Assembly: GCF_003034985.1 (NCBI RefSeq)
Contig: NZ_PZKG01000020.1
Location: forward strand, 1-50,996
Length of the DNA stretch: 50,996 nucleotides
Reading direction: 5' to 3'
Source of the DNA: Cereibacter changlensis JA139
GTDB taxonomy: Bacteria > Pseudomonadota > Alphaproteobacteria > Rhodobacterales > Rhodobacteraceae
In this document: piece after piece, positions 16,985 through 27,101 of the stretch
How the letters are laid out: every line of letters starts with the position of its first letter
How positions within the stretch are numbered: the stretch's first letter is position 1
The notes under the pieces: model-generated
Told to the model about the DNA's origin: nothing
Seen by the model: the letters and a program-made list of their open reading frames with translations, nothing else
The model's database searches: none
Translations under genes and position numbers: made by a program

Positions 16985-17013
16985 TTGAATTGCCGGGGAG
17001 CCTTCCCAATATT
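16985..17013 (+). promoter_or_regulatory. Possible sigma-70 promoter ahead of the Bax-inhibitor gene
   Basis: TTGAAT (16985-16990), a 17-base spacer and AATATT (17008-17013). The -35 is good and the -10 weak. If it is used, the transcript would start just before the hairpin at 17025-17053. Confidence 0.35.
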
Positions 17014-17024
17014 GAACCCAAGCG

Positions 17025-17053
17025 GTGTCTCCGGCCCTCCGGGGACACTTTTT
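17025..17053 (+). terminator. Terminator-like hairpin with T5 before the Bax-inhibitor gene
   Basis: GTGTCTCCGG pairs with CCGGGGACAC (one T-G wobble) around a CCCT loop, followed by five T. It ends the DUF1127 transcript, but only 20 bases separate it from the next ATG, and those hold the ribosome-binding site. Any promoter for the next gene must lie upstream, so the hairpin may act as an attenuator. Confidence 0.7.
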
Positions 17054-17073
17054 GAACAGATAGGGAGAGCTTC

Positions 17074-17847
17074 ATGGCTGAATACCAGAATATCCGTTCG
17101 GTCGGCGCAGGCGCCCGGGCTGGTGTGATCGACGAGGGTCTGCGCGCCCACATGAACAAGGTCTACGGGCTGATGTCCGTCGGCATGCTGCTGACCGGCG
17201 GCGCCGCCTGGGCCATCTCGGGCCTCGCGGTCACCACCGTTCCGGGCGAGATGGCGCTCAGCAACGGCCGCTACCTCACCGACTTCGGCGCGCTGCTCTA
17301 CGCGACGCCGCTGAAATGGGTGATCATGTTCCTGCCGCTGATCATGGTCTTCGCCTTCGGCGCGATGATCAACCGGCTGTCTACCGCCTCGGCGCAGCTG
17401 TTCTTCTATGTCTATGCCGCGCTGATGGGCCTGTCGCTCAGCTCGATCTTCCTCGTCTTCACCGGCGCCTCGATCGCGCAGACCTTCCTCGTGACCGCCA
17501 TCGCCTTCGCGAGCCTCTCGCTCTATGGCTACACCACGAAGAAGGACCTGTCGGGTCTCGGCACCTTCCTGATGATGGGCGTGATCGGCCTTCTGGTCGC
17601 CATGGTGGTGAACATCTTCCTCGCCTCCTCGGCGCTGGCCTTCGCCATCTCGGCCATCGGCGTGCTGATCTTCGCGGGTCTCACCGCCTATGACACGCAG
17701 AACATCAAGACGACCTACCTGCAGCATGCGCAGATGGGTGACAGCGAGTGGCTGGGCAAGGCCGCCATCATGGGCGCGCTGCAGCTCTACCTCGACTTCA
17801 TCAACCTGTTCATGTTCCTGCTGAACTTCATGGGCAACCGCGAGTAA
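17074..17847 (+). CDS. Bax inhibitor-1/YccA family membrane protein
   Basis: A 257-residue inner-membrane protein with seven hydrophobic segments. Family landmarks include the N-terminal HMNKVYGLMSVGMLLTGGAA, the central AALMGLSLSSIFLVFT, and the C-terminal LTAYDTQNIKTTY motif with its conserved Asp. Members are proton- or calcium-responsive membrane proteins; in bacteria the YccA type interacts with FtsH. AGGGAGAG lies before the ATG. A strong terminator follows 24 bases after the stop. The leader structure at 17025-17053 suggests conditional read-through. Confidence 0.92.
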   Translation: MAEYQNIRSVGAGARAGVIDEGLRAHMNKVYGLMSVGMLLTGGAAWAISGLAVTTVPGEMALSNGRYLTDFGALLYATPLKWVIMFLPLIMVFAFGAMINRLSTASAQLFFYVYAALMGLSLSSIFLVFTGASIAQTFLVTAIAFASLSLYGYTTKKDLSGLGTFLMMGVIGLLVAMVVNIFLASSALAFAISAIGVLIFAGLTAYDTQNIKTTYLQHAQMGDSEWLGKAAIMGALQLYLDFINLFMFLLNFMGNRE

Positions 17848-17870
17848 CCTCGCCTCGCCCCGGATAACGG

Positions 17871-17900
17871 AAAGGGCCGGTCGCAGGACCGGCCCTTTTT
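17871..17900 (+). terminator. Intrinsic terminator of the Bax-inhibitor gene
   Basis: AAAGGGCCGGTC pairs perfectly with GACCGGCCCTTT around a GCAG loop and runs into a T tract. The A-run on the other side lets it serve the convergent GNAT gene as well. Confidence 0.92.
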
Positions 17901-17904
17901 CATT

Positions 17905-18396
17905 TCAAAGACTGCAGTCCATCCGCTCCACCCGGAACCCGATCCCGGGCCGCAGCGCGATCTCCACCTCGCCCCGCGCCACGAATCCAAGCGCCGCATA
18001 GAAGGGCGCCGCCGTCCGCGTGGCCAGACAATCCAGCCGCCCGACGCCCGCGTCGCGCGCCTGCGCCATCACCGCCCGCATCAGCCCCGCGCCGATCCCC
18101 TGCCGCACATGGCCCGCATCGGTCACCACATGCCGCACCTCGCCGACCCCGGCCCCGCGCGGCGTCCAGCCGCCCGCCGCCACCAGCGCCCCGCCTGCGG
18201 CCTCGGCCACCCAGTAGCTGCCGCTGCGCATCAGCTCCGGCCGCGCCCGCGACAGGATCGGCAGCGCCGTCACCAGCACCGAGGGCGGGTAATCCGCCTT
18301 CAACAGCCGCGCATAGCTCCGCGCCAGCAAGGCGTCGACCGCCGCCAGATCGCCCGGCCCGGCCCGCCGGTAGTGCAGCGCCGGAGCCTCGGCCAT
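17905..18396 (-). CDS. GNAT-family N-acetyltransferase
   Basis: A 163-residue acetyl-CoA-dependent acyltransferase. The acetyl-CoA binding motif A is VVTDAGHVRQGIGAGLMRAVMAQARDAG, with the Q/R-x-x-G-x-G/A pattern. The FYAALGFVARGEVEIAL segment is the usual C-terminal strand pair. The substrate is not predictable. The ATG at 18396 has GGAGGGAC upstream, which favours it over the in-frame ATG at 18426, which lies in the rpmG terminator region. It is convergent with the Bax-inhibitor gene, sharing the terminator at 17871-17900. Confidence 0.88.
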   Translation of the reverse strand: MAEAPALHYRRAGPGDLAAVDALLARSYARLLKADYPPSVLVTALPILSRARPELMRSGSYWVAEAAGGALVAAGGWTPRGAGVGEVRHVVTDAGHVRQGIGAGLMRAVMAQARDAGVGRLDCLATRTAAPFYAALGFVARGEVEIALRPGIGFRVERMDCSL

Positions 18397-18412
18397 CGTC
18401 CCTCCGAACGAC

Positions 18413-18438
18413 AAAAAGCCGCGCACAAACGGCGCGGC
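18413..18438 (-). terminator. Intrinsic terminator of rpmG
   Basis: On the minus strand GCGCGGC... that is, arms 18432-18438 and 18418-18424, form a 7-base-pair G/C stem with a 7-base loop, followed by TTTTT. It lies 27 bases after the rpmG stop and just before the GNAT start. Confidence 0.85.
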
Positions 18439-18465
18439 CCTGTCAGCTGTCGCAGACGGCAGATC

Positions 18466-18633
18466 TTACTTGATCTTGCCTTCCTTGTATTCGACATGCT
18501 CGCGCTTGACCGGATCGTACTTACGCACGACCATCTTGTCGGTCATGGTGCGGGCGTTCTTCTTGGTCACATAGAAGTGCCCGGTGCCCGCCGTCGAGTT
18601 CAGCCGGATCTTGATCGTCGTCGGCTTCGCCAT
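18466..18633 (-). CDS. rpmG: 50S ribosomal protein L33
   Basis: A 55-residue basic ribosomal protein, found by direct translation of the minus strand. It begins [20 protein letters not shown], continues [10 protein letters not shown] and ends VEYKEGKIK. These are the conserved features of bacterial L33. It lacks the zinc-binding CxxC pairs, so it is the C-minus type that needs no zinc. GGAGA lies eight bases before the ATG. It has its own promoter (18691-18718) and terminator (18413-18438), so it is transcribed alone. Confidence 0.96.
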
Positions 18634-18690
18634 GATGGTATCTCCTGCAGCCGGCGAGCCGAAGCCCCCCGCGAAATCCTTGAAGCCCGC

Positions 18691-18718
18691 CTTTTACCCA
18701 GACCCGCCGCGGAGTCAA
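18691..18718 (-). promoter_or_regulatory. Sigma-70-type promoter for rpmG
   Basis: On the minus strand TTGACT (18718-18713), a 16-base spacer, and TAAAAG (18696-18691). A transcript would start near 18684 and give a leader of about 50 bases. Confidence 0.7.
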
Positions 18719-19049
18719 CAACCAAACGACCTTTTGCCGCTGAATGCCGGGGAGCGTCTGCCGATGCATCGAGCACAGGCACGCGCCCTGATGTTGATGC
18801 CGGAGACCGCCGGCCTGCCGATCATGCCGCCGTGCGGCGGGCGCCGATCGGGAAGCGGGTAACGGCGCCTCACGCAAGACGTTCGTGCAGAGGACCTCCC
18901 CGATTGGATCGAGGACTGGCCATCACACGCGGAAGGCTCCAAAGAACTTCGGGGCGGCGCTCCCTCCGCGTCGGCATGTCCCGCGCCTGCCACCACTGCC
19001 CGCGCAGGAGGAAGTCGGAGGAGGCATGCAACGGAGCACCGCCGCTGCT
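18719..19049. other. Gene-free stretch upstream of rpmG
   Basis: 331 bases without a supported gene. The open frames here have no ribosome-binding site, no family resemblance and irregular codon use. No strong hairpin or repeat was seen. Base composition is a little less GC-rich than the surrounding genes. Confidence 0.6.
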
Positions 19050-19304
19050 TCAGGCTGCCATATGAATGCCCGCCTCCTCGGCCGCGGCGACGAGCGCGTC
19101 CCGGGCCTCCAGGGGCCCGACCTGGCCGTGGATGCATCGTCTGCAAAGATTCGCCGCTTCCCAGTAGACGGCGGTCTTCTCTGCCGGCCAGCGGTTGGCG
19201 AGGAATTCACTCGCCTCATCGACAGCGAGGATAGGCTCGGGATCCGCAGCACCCGGCAGATTGAGAAAGACCGGCGTATGCCAGTCCAGACGGCTCCAGA
19301 CCAT
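19050..19304 (-). CDS. DUF982 family small protein
   Basis: An 84-residue soluble protein. It shows the DUF982 pattern: WHTPVFLNL near the start, then ILAVDEASEFLANRWP, AVYWEAANLCRRCIHG, and a final ARDALVAAAEEAGIHM. The family is known mainly from rhizobia and Rhodobacterales and has no established function. The ATG at 19304 is preceded by GGGGGAAG. The same frame stays open upstream to 19781 but there looks like non-coding sequence. It is a lone gene in a gene-poor, compositionally different stretch, which could mean acquisition by transfer or local decay. Confidence 0.65.
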   Translation of the reverse strand: MVWSRLDWHTPVFLNLPGAADPEPILAVDEASEFLANRWPAEKTAVYWEAANLCRRCIHGQVGPLEARDALVAAAEEAGIHMAA

Positions 19305-19949
19305 GCTTCCCCCAACCGAAGACTCGGCCATCCAAGGACGCGCCCGAAATCCCTCTCGACGCAACCTGGAAGAATCGCCAGTCAAAGTATGCACAGACCG
19401 AGGCGTGCGTCCCCCCAAATTCTCAGATGGAAAGGTTCCTCCGGTAAATCCTGGGCTCGCGAGCCTCTCGCCCGAGGCCGCACTGTGGTGGAAGGCGTCC
19501 CGCACGTGGATGTAGGAGCCCGAATGGGCGGAGGCCCTGGCAAAGGATCCGGCCTGCACGACCGGCGACCGGACGACGGTGATGGAGATCACGACAGACT
19601 CGCCCAAGCGGCACTGAGAGCGATCCACACCGCCGCAATTCTGGCGAGGCGCAAGCTGCACCTGGAGCCCCGGCCAGGGCTGGTCAGCGCTGTTGCGCGT
19701 TGATGTGCAACGGGCAAGATGGCGGTGGCATTTCTGAAGGCCACTGCCGGGGAGTGCGGTCTCAGCGACAGGCACGCCCACCGGATGGCTCCAGTTGGAC
19801 CATCTCTCCTGCCGAGGAGACCAGAGGCCTCTGCCCCGCCATCAAGCCCCCTTTGCCGCGGCGCGAGGGAGGCGCTGATCGCCAGCCGCAAGAGTTGCCG
19901 TCGGCTCGGAGCGGCTCTGCCCCGCTCCCGCCGTCCATCGCTGCCCCAG
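19305..19949. other. 645-base stretch without a supported gene
   Basis: No frame here has a ribosome-binding site with a recognisable product. On the minus strand around 19510-19600 there is a short segment (SPVVQAGSF... IHVRDAFHHS) that faintly recalls a DUF982 start, perhaps a decayed second copy. This is weak. Composition is less GC-rich than the flanking genes. Confidence 0.5.
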
Positions 19950-21095
19950 TCAGACCAGCCGTGCCGCCCGCCGCGCCGGCTGCCGGCGCTGGGGGCGATG
20001 CTGCGCCGGCCCGCCCTCCTCGCCCGCCAGCCCCTGCCCGGCGTCGTCCAGCCGCTGGATCGCCACGGTGATCTGCTCCACCCCGATGGTCTGCTCGCGG
20101 CAGGCGGCGGAGATTTCGGCGACCAGCTCCGAGGTGCGGCGGATGTCGGGCACCAGCGAGCGCAGCCGGCTGTCGGCCTCCTCCGACATCGCCAGCGTCT
20201 GCGCCGAAAGGCTGCCGATCGCCCCCGCCGAGCGCGCCGAGCGTTCGGCCAGCTTGCGCACCTCGGCGGCGACCACGGCGAAACCCTTGCCATGCTCCCC
20301 CGCCCGCGCCGCCTCGATCGCCGCGTTCAGCGCCAAGAGGTCGGTCTGCCGGGCGATCTCCTGCACCAGCAGCACCTGACTGGCGATGTTCTGCATCGCC
20401 GCCACCGCCTGCTGCACCGCCTCGGCCCCCAGCTGTGCGGTCTCCACCGCCCGCCCCGCCCTCTCCTCGGTCTGTGCCGCGTTGTCGGCGTTCTGCCGGA
20501 TCGCCGAGGTGATCTCCTCCATCGCCGAAGAGGCCTCGCCCAGCGAGCGCGCCTGTTCGGTGGCGAGGCTCTGTCGCTCCGCTTCCAACGCCAGCTTCTC
20601 GGCGGTCAGCGCGTCGAGATAGGTGGTGATGCCGTAATCCATGTCCATCAGCGCGACCTTGAGCACCGTGCCGATGACCTCGCCCGCCTCCTGCGTCCGC
20701 CGGCTGCCGAGGACGCCCGCGCCCACCAGCGTCGGCAGCATCGCCTTCACCACCTCGCCGAGGATCAGCGCGTAGCCGCCCAGATACCAGCGCGGATCGA
20801 GGCCGATCCGCGCATGCACCTTGCCGACGCGGGTCACCTCCTCGACGTAGTCGGCGTCGAGCCGCCCGGCGGCGATCTTGCCCCAATGCATCCGCTGCAT
20901 GGAGCGCGCGTGGTCGATCTGCGCGCCGTCGGGGAAGAACCCCTCCAGCTCCGGCGTCTGCGCCAGCTTGGCGTAGAAAGTCTCCAGCCCGCGGTCGACA
21001 GCGCGGCAGATGAGCGCGCTGTGCCGGGCCATCGCCGAAAGCTCCGCCTTGCTTACCCCGATGAAGGCAAGTCGGCCGTCCAGATCGTCTGTCAT
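19950..21095 (-). CDS. Soluble globin-coupled chemoreceptor (methyl-accepting)
   Basis: A 381-residue HemAT-like aerotaxis transducer without membrane helices. The N-terminal protoglobin domain (about 1-160) contains the [17 protein letters not shown] motif; His94 is the expected haem ligand. The signalling domain carries the conserved hairpin tip (about 275-320): [20 protein letters not shown] then [20 protein letters not shown]. The last 30 residues after AIQRLDD are Arg/Gln-rich and unlike the usual methylation helix, which suggests a truncated or frameshifted end. AGGAC precedes the ATG at 21095. No other chemotaxis gene is nearby. Confidence 0.88.
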   Translation of the reverse strand: MTDDLDGRLAFIGVSKAELSAMARHSALICRAVDRGLETFYAKLAQTPELEGFFPDGAQIDHARSMQRMHWGKIAAGRLDADYVEEVTRVGKVHARIGLDPRWYLGGYALILGEVVKAMLPTLVGAGVLGSRRTQEAGEVIGTVLKVALMDMDYGITTYLDALTAEKLALEAERQSLATEQARSLGEASSAMEEITSAIRQNADNAAQTEERAGRAVETAQLGAEAVQQAVAAMQNIASQVLLVQEIARQTDLLALNAAIEAARAGEHGKGFAVVAAEVRKLAERSARSAGAIGSLSAQTLAMSEEADSRLRSLVPDIRRTSELVAEISAACREQTIGVEQITVAIQRLDDAGQGLAGEEGGPAQHRPQRRQPARRAARLV

Positions 21096-21240
21096 GTCCT
21101 GTCCTTCACCCACCCGCGGCAGCGAGGTTCGGACGGTCGGATGCCGGCCCCTCACCTCCGACAGCGAGAATGGCAGCGCAGTCCTAACAACCTGCTGACG
21201 GCGCAAGGGACGCCGGGGCAAATGCGGAGAATGCGATGCA

Positions 21241-22716
21241 TCAACCGTGGACGGCGATCCAGCGCTCGATCAACCGGCTCTGCAGCAGCCGCGCCCGCCC
21301 GGCCCAGGCGCGCCCGCCCGGCGGCTGCTCGCGTTCGGCCAGGGTCAGCCGGTCGCGCCGCTCGGGATCGGCGCAGAAGATGGCGAAGACCATGTCGCGC
21401 CCCTCCCCCGCCCGCGCATGCCCCGCAAGGCCCGAGACGAAGTTCAGCGTCCCGGTCTTGGCCTGCACCCTCACCGCAGCGTTGCGCTGCTCGCGCCCCT
21501 TGGCGTCGCGCAGCCCCACCTCGCGCAGCAGCCCGCGCAGTTCCGCCCCGGTCAGCGTGCTCTGCGCCCGGACCAGCGCCGTCACCATGTCGGCGGCCGA
21601 GATCCGCGAGCCGCCGCCAAGACCGGAATGGTCGTGGAACTCCGGCGCGATGCCGAAGCGCGCGGCGGCCCAGAGGTTCATCGCCTTGGCCGATTCCTCC
21701 AGCGACCCCGCGCCCGAGGCGGTCAGCCCGACCACCTCCGCCGTCAGGTTGGTGGAGAACTTCAGCATGTCCTGCAGGATCAGCCGCAGCGGCACGCTCT
21801 CCCACGAGGCCAGCACCGCGCCCTCGGGCCGCACCCGTACCAGCTGCGCCGCCGGCAGCTCTATGCCCTGCGCCTTGGCGAGGGTCTGGAACACCTCAGC
21901 GGCATAGGCCTCGGGATGGCGCACCGGCAACCAGCGGCTGCCGCCCTTGCCCAGTGCGGTGCTGGCCACCGTCCAGTTGTCCGAGCCCTGCGCCGCGGCA
22001 TAGGTGTAGACCGGCAGGTCGCGGCTCACCACCTGCATCCGCGCCATCGACACCTTGGGCACGAAGCGCTCGGCCCGCGCGTCCATCGTCACCTGATAAT
22101 CCGAACCGGCGCGGCGCCATTCGAAATACACCCGGTTGTAGTTCAGGTTCAGCCCCGAGATCGCCGGGTTGTAGCCGACATGGTCCGGCTGCTCGGCGTC
22201 GATCGCCGTGACGGCGGGCAGCGCTCCGGCATGGGCGATGTAGCGCCCGGTGATGCCGGTGACGCCCGCCGCCCGCAGCCGCGCCGCCAGATCGCCCAGC
22301 GCATCGGTGCTCAGCGTCGGATCGCCCGAGCCCGCCAGCACCAGATCGCCCTGCACCACGCCGCCCACCACCGGCCCGGTGCCGAGGATCTGGGTGGCGT
22401 AGCGGTACTCCGCCCCCAGCGCCTCCAGCGCGTAGAGCGCGGTGACCGCCTTGGCGACGCTGGCCGGCGGCAGCGGCAACGCGCCATCGCTCTGCTCCAG
22501 CACCTCGCCGGTCGCCGCATCGGCCACCACGAAGCCGATGCTGCCGCCCAGCCGCGCCTCGGCGACCAGTTCCTCCGCCTCGCGCACCACGGGCGCCGGC
22601 CCGCCGCGCCGCATCGGCCGCGGCGAGGTCGCCGGCGCATCGGCGAAGACCGGCAGCGCCGGGGCCGCCACGCTTCCCAGCAGTGCGCCCAGCATCCAGC
22701 GCCGCGAAATCCGCAT
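21241..22716 (-). CDS. dacB: D-alanyl-D-alanine carboxypeptidase/endopeptidase (PBP4, S13)
   Basis: A 491-residue periplasmic penicillin-binding protein that trims or cleaves peptidoglycan cross-links. The signal peptide begins [14 protein letters not shown], a twin-arginine type ending near FADA, so export folded through Tat is likely. Active-site motifs are SVAK (the SxxK serine, about residue 90), STN (SxN) in [11 protein letters not shown], and KTG in [12 protein letters not shown]. The length fits the S13 family. GGGAGG lies before the ATG at 22716; earlier in-frame starts would run into nadD. It follows nadD by 139 bases on the same strand. Confidence 0.93.
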   Translation of the reverse strand: MRISRRWMLGALLGSVAAPALPVFADAPATSPRPMRRGGPAPVVREAEELVAEARLGGSIGFVVADAATGEVLEQSDGALPLPPASVAKAVTALYALEALGAEYRYATQILGTGPVVGGVVQGDLVLAGSGDPTLSTDALGDLAARLRAAGVTGITGRYIAHAGALPAVTAIDAEQPDHVGYNPAISGLNLNYNRVYFEWRRAGSDYQVTMDARAERFVPKVSMARMQVVSRDLPVYTYAAAQGSDNWTVASTALGKGGSRWLPVRHPEAYAAEVFQTLAKAQGIELPAAQLVRVRPEGAVLASWESVPLRLILQDMLKFSTNLTAEVVGLTASGAGSLEESAKAMNLWAAARFGIAPEFHDHSGLGGGSRISAADMVTALVRAQSTLTGAELRGLLREVGLRDAKGREQRNAAVRVQAKTGTLNFVSGLAGHARAGEGRDMVFAIFCADPERRDRLTLAEREQPPGGRAWAGRARLLQSRLIERWIAVHG

Positions 22717-22855
22717 GTGATCCTCCCCGATCCCGAACCGCCGGAAGCCTACAGACCGCGCGGCCCCTCTGGCAAGCCACGCGGTCTCACGCTCCGGCGA
22801 GCGGCCCCGGTTTCTCCTTGGCCGCATCCTCTCCTCGGGGAGCGACGCCGCCGGT

Positions 22856-23494
22856 TCAGCCCCCCGGGCGTCGCCAGTCGCCGCGCGCCCGGATCTCGGT
22901 CGAGGACAGGTCCACCATCGGCACATCGACGAAGCACCAGGCCGGCGCCGCCTGTCGCCCCAGCGTCTCGGCCAGCGCCCCCGGCACCCGCGCGCCGGCA
23001 AAGCTCTGCGCCGCCCGGCTGGTGCGCCCGCGCACCCCCGCCCCGGGCCGCGCCAGCACGCCGACCGGCACATGGGTCATGATCCACTGCCAGCGGTCCC
23101 AGCGGTGGAACTGCGCCAGGTTGTCCGCCCCCATCAGCCAGACGAAGCGCACCCCGGGATAGCGGGCCTGCAGCCCCTGCAGCGTATCCGCCGTCAGCCG
23201 GGTGCCCATCCGGGCCTCGAGATCCGAGATCACCACCCGCGGATGCCGCATCACCGCCCGTGCCTGGGCCATGCGCTCGGCCAGCGGGGCCGGGCCGCGC
23301 GGCTTCAGCGGATTGCCGGGCGACACCAGCCACCACACCCGGTCCAGCCCGAAGCGCTTCAGCGCCTCGCGGGTGATATGCGCATGCCCCGCATGGGCCG
23401 GATCGAAGGACCCGCCCAACAGGCCGATCACCATCCCCGCTCGTGCCACCGGCCAGCCCTGCAACCCGCTCTCCCCCAGATCCGGCTGCGACAA
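22856..23494 (-). CDS. nadD: Nicotinate-nucleotide adenylyltransferase
   Basis: A 212-residue nucleotidyltransferase that makes deamido-NAD from nicotinate mononucleotide and ATP. The hallmark [11 protein letters not shown] lies at residues 27-37 (the HxGH class motif), and the C-terminal SSTEIRAR holds the second ATP-contact motif. The start is TTG at 23494; the internal ATG at 23434 would leave only six residues before GGSFDP, while the PVARAG segment upstream resembles the N-terminal extension of related proteins. dacB lies downstream. It is divergent from ettA. Confidence 0.9.
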   Translation of the reverse strand: MSQPDLGESGLQGWPVARAGMVIGLLGGSFDPAHAGHAHITREALKRFGLDRVWWLVSPGNPLKPRGPAPLAERMAQARAVMRHPRVVISDLEARMGTRLTADTLQGLQARYPGVRFVWLMGADNLAQFHRWDRWQWIMTHVPVGVLARPGAGVRGRTSRAAQSFAGARVPGALAETLGRQAAPAWCFVDVPMVDLSSTEIRARGDWRRPGG

Positions 23495-23506
23495 ACCACC
23501 CCCACG

Positions 23507-23535
23507 TTGCCCTTGTCCAGCGATATCGCTACAAG
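23507..23535 (+). promoter_or_regulatory. Sigma-70-type promoter for ettA
   Basis: TTGCCC (23507-23512), a 17-base spacer, and TACAAG (23530-23535). It lies 32 bases before the ettA ATG and leaves a short leader. Confidence 0.5.
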
Positions 23536-23567
23536 ACGCGCCAAACCGCCCTCAGGGAGTCTCTCAT

Positions 23568-25223
<1,656 letters not shown>

Positions 25224-25250
25224 GGCCCCGCGCCCTCAGCGTCGCGCCAT

Positions 25251-25278
25251 AGGATGCCGCCTCCCGGGGCGGCATCCT
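25251..25278 (+). terminator. Hairpin downstream of ettA
   Basis: AGGATGCCGCC (25251-25261) pairs perfectly with GGCGGCATCCT (25268-25278) around a 6-base loop. No real T-run follows, so it may be a weak or Rho-assisted terminator. Confidence 0.6.
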
Positions 25279-25418
25279 GCATTCCGGCGGTCCGGATCCG
25301 GCGGGAAGTTTACCGGCCGTGCATTGTATTTCCCGCCCCGGCTCCGATCTATGGACCAGCACCCCCGGCCGATCCGCGGTCGGTTCCGGCCCCTCCCGGC
25401 TCGAAGGAAGGCTCCCGC

Positions 25419-25778
25419 ATGACCGCCGCTCCCCGGCTGATCCTCGCCCTGATCCTCTGCACCCTGCCGCTCGCGGCCGGCGCCGAATGCCTGCCGACCA
25501 AGGGCAAGCCGCTTCGCACCACCGAGGACATCACGCTGGACTACCTGATGTGCGAGCACGAGAAACAGCTGAAGGCGCTGGGGGCCAACCGCCCCGAGCT
25601 GCCGCCGCCGGCCGACGAGCTCCTCAACGACCGCGGCGCGCTCGACGAGGTGGAGGTCGAGACCAACCCCTTCGTCACCCGCACCCTGCGCACCCAGCGC
25701 AGCCTGGACAGCATGTCCGACATGAACGCCCGCACCGGCGACCGCTTCAAGGCCCTGACGCCCCGCCGCCTGCCGTAG
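25419..25778 (+). CDS. Small secreted protein of unknown function
   Basis: A 119-residue protein. The N-terminus is a clear Sec signal (MTAAPRLILALILCTLPLAA, cleavage near AGA-E). The mature part is hydrophilic and mostly helical, with two cysteines (in AECLPT and LMCEHE) that could form a disulfide in the periplasm. No family is recognised. AAGGAAGG precedes the ATG; the in-frame start at 25254 lies in the ettA terminator. Its TAG stop is part of the first unit of the repeat at 25774-25867. Confidence 0.72.
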   Translation: MTAAPRLILALILCTLPLAAGAECLPTKGKPLRTTEDITLDYLMCEHEKQLKALGANRPELPPPADELLNDRGALDEVEVETNPFVTRTLRTQRSLDSMSDMNARTGDRFKALTPRRLP

Positions 25779-25867
25779 GCTGGGGTTTCCCCCCACCTCC
25801 CGCGCCTCGTAGGGTGGGGTTCCGCCCCACCATTCCACATGTCGTAGGGTGGGGTTTCCCCCCAACC
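25774..25867. repeat. Three-unit GTAGGGTGGGG palindromic repeat
   Basis: Units begin at 25774, 25808 and 25843, a period of 34-35 bases. The core is CGTAGGGTGGGGTTCCG, and in the middle unit GGTGGGG pairs perfectly with CCCCACC. The first and third are slightly diverged. Such REP-like units are scattered between genes in many proteobacteria. The first unit supplies the stop codon of the preceding gene. Confidence 0.85.
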
Positions 25868-25968
25868 TTCTCCCCCATCCCGCCGGAAACGACCCCACGG
25901 AACCCGCTTGCTCGCGAAAGCGTTACCCCGCCACAAGCCGGATCAACCGGCCGCTGGAAGGGACCGCC

Positions 25969-26127
25969 ATGACCATTTCGACCATTCTCCTCATCATCCT
26001 GATCCTGATCCTGATCGGCGTGCTGCCGACCTGGGGACATTCGCGCAGCTGGGGCTACGGTCCCTCGGGCGGTCTCGGCCTCGTGGTGGTGATCCTGCTG
26101 ATCCTGATCCTGATGGGTCGCATCTGA
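25969..26127 (+). CDS. DUF3309 small membrane protein
   Basis: A 52-residue protein. Two hydrophobic segments (about 5-18 and 34-50) flank a short GHSRSWGYGPSGG turn, which is the DUF3309 pattern. It should sit in the inner membrane as a hairpin. Function is unknown for the family. GGAAGGGACC precedes the ATG at 25969; the in-frame start at 25849 lies inside the repeat. A strong G/C hairpin follows the stop. Confidence 0.8.
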   Translation: MTISTILLIILILILIGVLPTWGHSRSWGYGPSGGLGLVVVILLILILMGRI

Positions 26128-26135
26128 TCCGGAAG

Positions 26136-26158
26136 GCGCGCCGGCCGGTCCGGCGCGC
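26136..26158. terminator. G/C hairpin between convergent genes
   Basis: GCGCGCCGG (26136-26144) pairs with CCGGCGCGC (26150-26158). It lies just after the DUF3309 stop and overlaps the PhnA stop on the other strand, so it could end both transcripts. No T-run is present. Confidence 0.55.
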
Positions 26159-26673
26159 TACTTCCGCTTCACGAATTCGGTGAGGATGACGATCTTCTGC
26201 CCCTCGACCCGGCCCTCGATCTGCGCCGCGTTGTCGGCGACCAGCGAGATCCCCCGCACCGCCGTGCCGCGCTTGGCGGTGAAGCCCGCGCCCTTCACCG
26301 GCAGATCCTTGATAAGCACCACCGTGTCGCCCGCCGCCAAGAGCGCCCCGTTCGAATCGCGGTGCTCCAGCGCCGCCGGGGCCGCGATCACCGCCTCGGC
26401 CTCGGGCGACAGGATCATCTGATCGCGCAGCTGCGCCGCCCAGGCTTCGTCGATCCCGCCCAGCTTGCGCCAGACCGCCACCTGCACCTCCGGCTCGCCC
26501 GACCAGGCCGCCGTCTCGAGACAGCGCCAATGCGCCGCCGGCGGCTCGCCCTGGCAGATCTCGCAGAGCAGAATCTCCCCCGCCCCCGGCACGTCGCAGG
26601 GCAGCAGATCCTCCGTCCCGCCGCAAAACTCGCACATGCCGCCGGCGCGGCTCATCAAGGTTCCCCAGGTCAT
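26158..26673 (-). CDS. PhnA/YjdM-family zinc-ribbon protein
   Basis: A 171-residue soluble protein. The N-terminal region has paired cysteines (CEFCGG, later CEICQG) as expected for a zinc ribbon. The C-terminal PhnA domain carries GALLAAGDTVVLIKDLPVKG and then IEGRVEGQKIVILTEFVKRK. Members are often called alkylphosphonate-utilisation protein, but the biochemical role is not settled, and phosphonoacetate hydrolase PhnA is a different protein. The ATG at 26673 has GGAGAG upstream; the longer in-frame start at 26910 was rejected because it runs through AT-rich leader sequence. Confidence 0.85.
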   Translation of the reverse strand: MTWGTLMSRAGGMCEFCGGTEDLLPCDVPGAGEILLCEICQGEPPAAHWRCLETAAWSGEPEVQVAVWRKLGGIDEAWAAQLRDQMILSPEAEAVIAAPAALEHRDSNGALLAAGDTVVLIKDLPVKGAGFTAKRGTAVRGISLVADNAAQIEGRVEGQKIVILTEFVKRK

Positions 26674-27101
26674 CGTCACTCTCCATCCATTCGCGCAGAG
26701 CCTATTCCCTCCGCGCGGGCGTGCCAATGCGACGCAGGGAACCAGGCCAAAGAACTGTCGCGGAAATCCGCAATCCTGTCGGAAGGATAGCGGCACGACG
26801 GCCATCCCCGCGCAGTTGAAAGGAATTCCCTTTCCAGTCATTCTCATTCTATATCTGCCGCATGTTTTCTGACCACGGGCGGCGCCGAATTGGCTCCCCC
26901 GGCAAGGCATGGAATTGCCGACTGCGGCGCGCGCCCGATGAAATTATCTTGCTTTTGCGGCGGGCCAGAGCCATAAAAAGCTGGCGACGTTATCTCTATC
27001 GACCACTGTCTCCCTTTCCAAGGCAACAGTCTATCGATCTTGCCCTGACTGAGCCGAGCCGCCGCAGTTCCGCGGGCGGAATGTTTAGAGGAGACATCAC
27101 G
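26674..27101. other. Divergent intergenic region and cold-shock leader
   Basis: 428 bases between phnA-like and cold-shock genes, with no supported frame. It contains the promoter at 26950-26978 and a leader of about 115 bases for the cold-shock gene, the usual place for temperature-dependent RNA structure. A CCGCC/GGCGG pairing lies shortly before the ribosome-binding site AGAGGAGAC, which itself looks unpaired. Confidence 0.6.
26950..26978 (+). promoter_or_regulatory. Probable promoter of the cold-shock gene
   Basis: TTGCTT (26950-26955), a 17-base spacer, and CATAAA (26973-26978). Start of the transcript would be near 26985, about 115 bases before the ATG. Confidence 0.5.

Noticed and set aside
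19719-22211. Long plus-strand frame of 830 codons opposite the chemoreceptor and dacB.
   Set aside because: Low-complexity Arg/Pro/Ala translation, no ribosome-binding site, and real genes with clear domains on the other strand. Typical of very GC-rich DNA.
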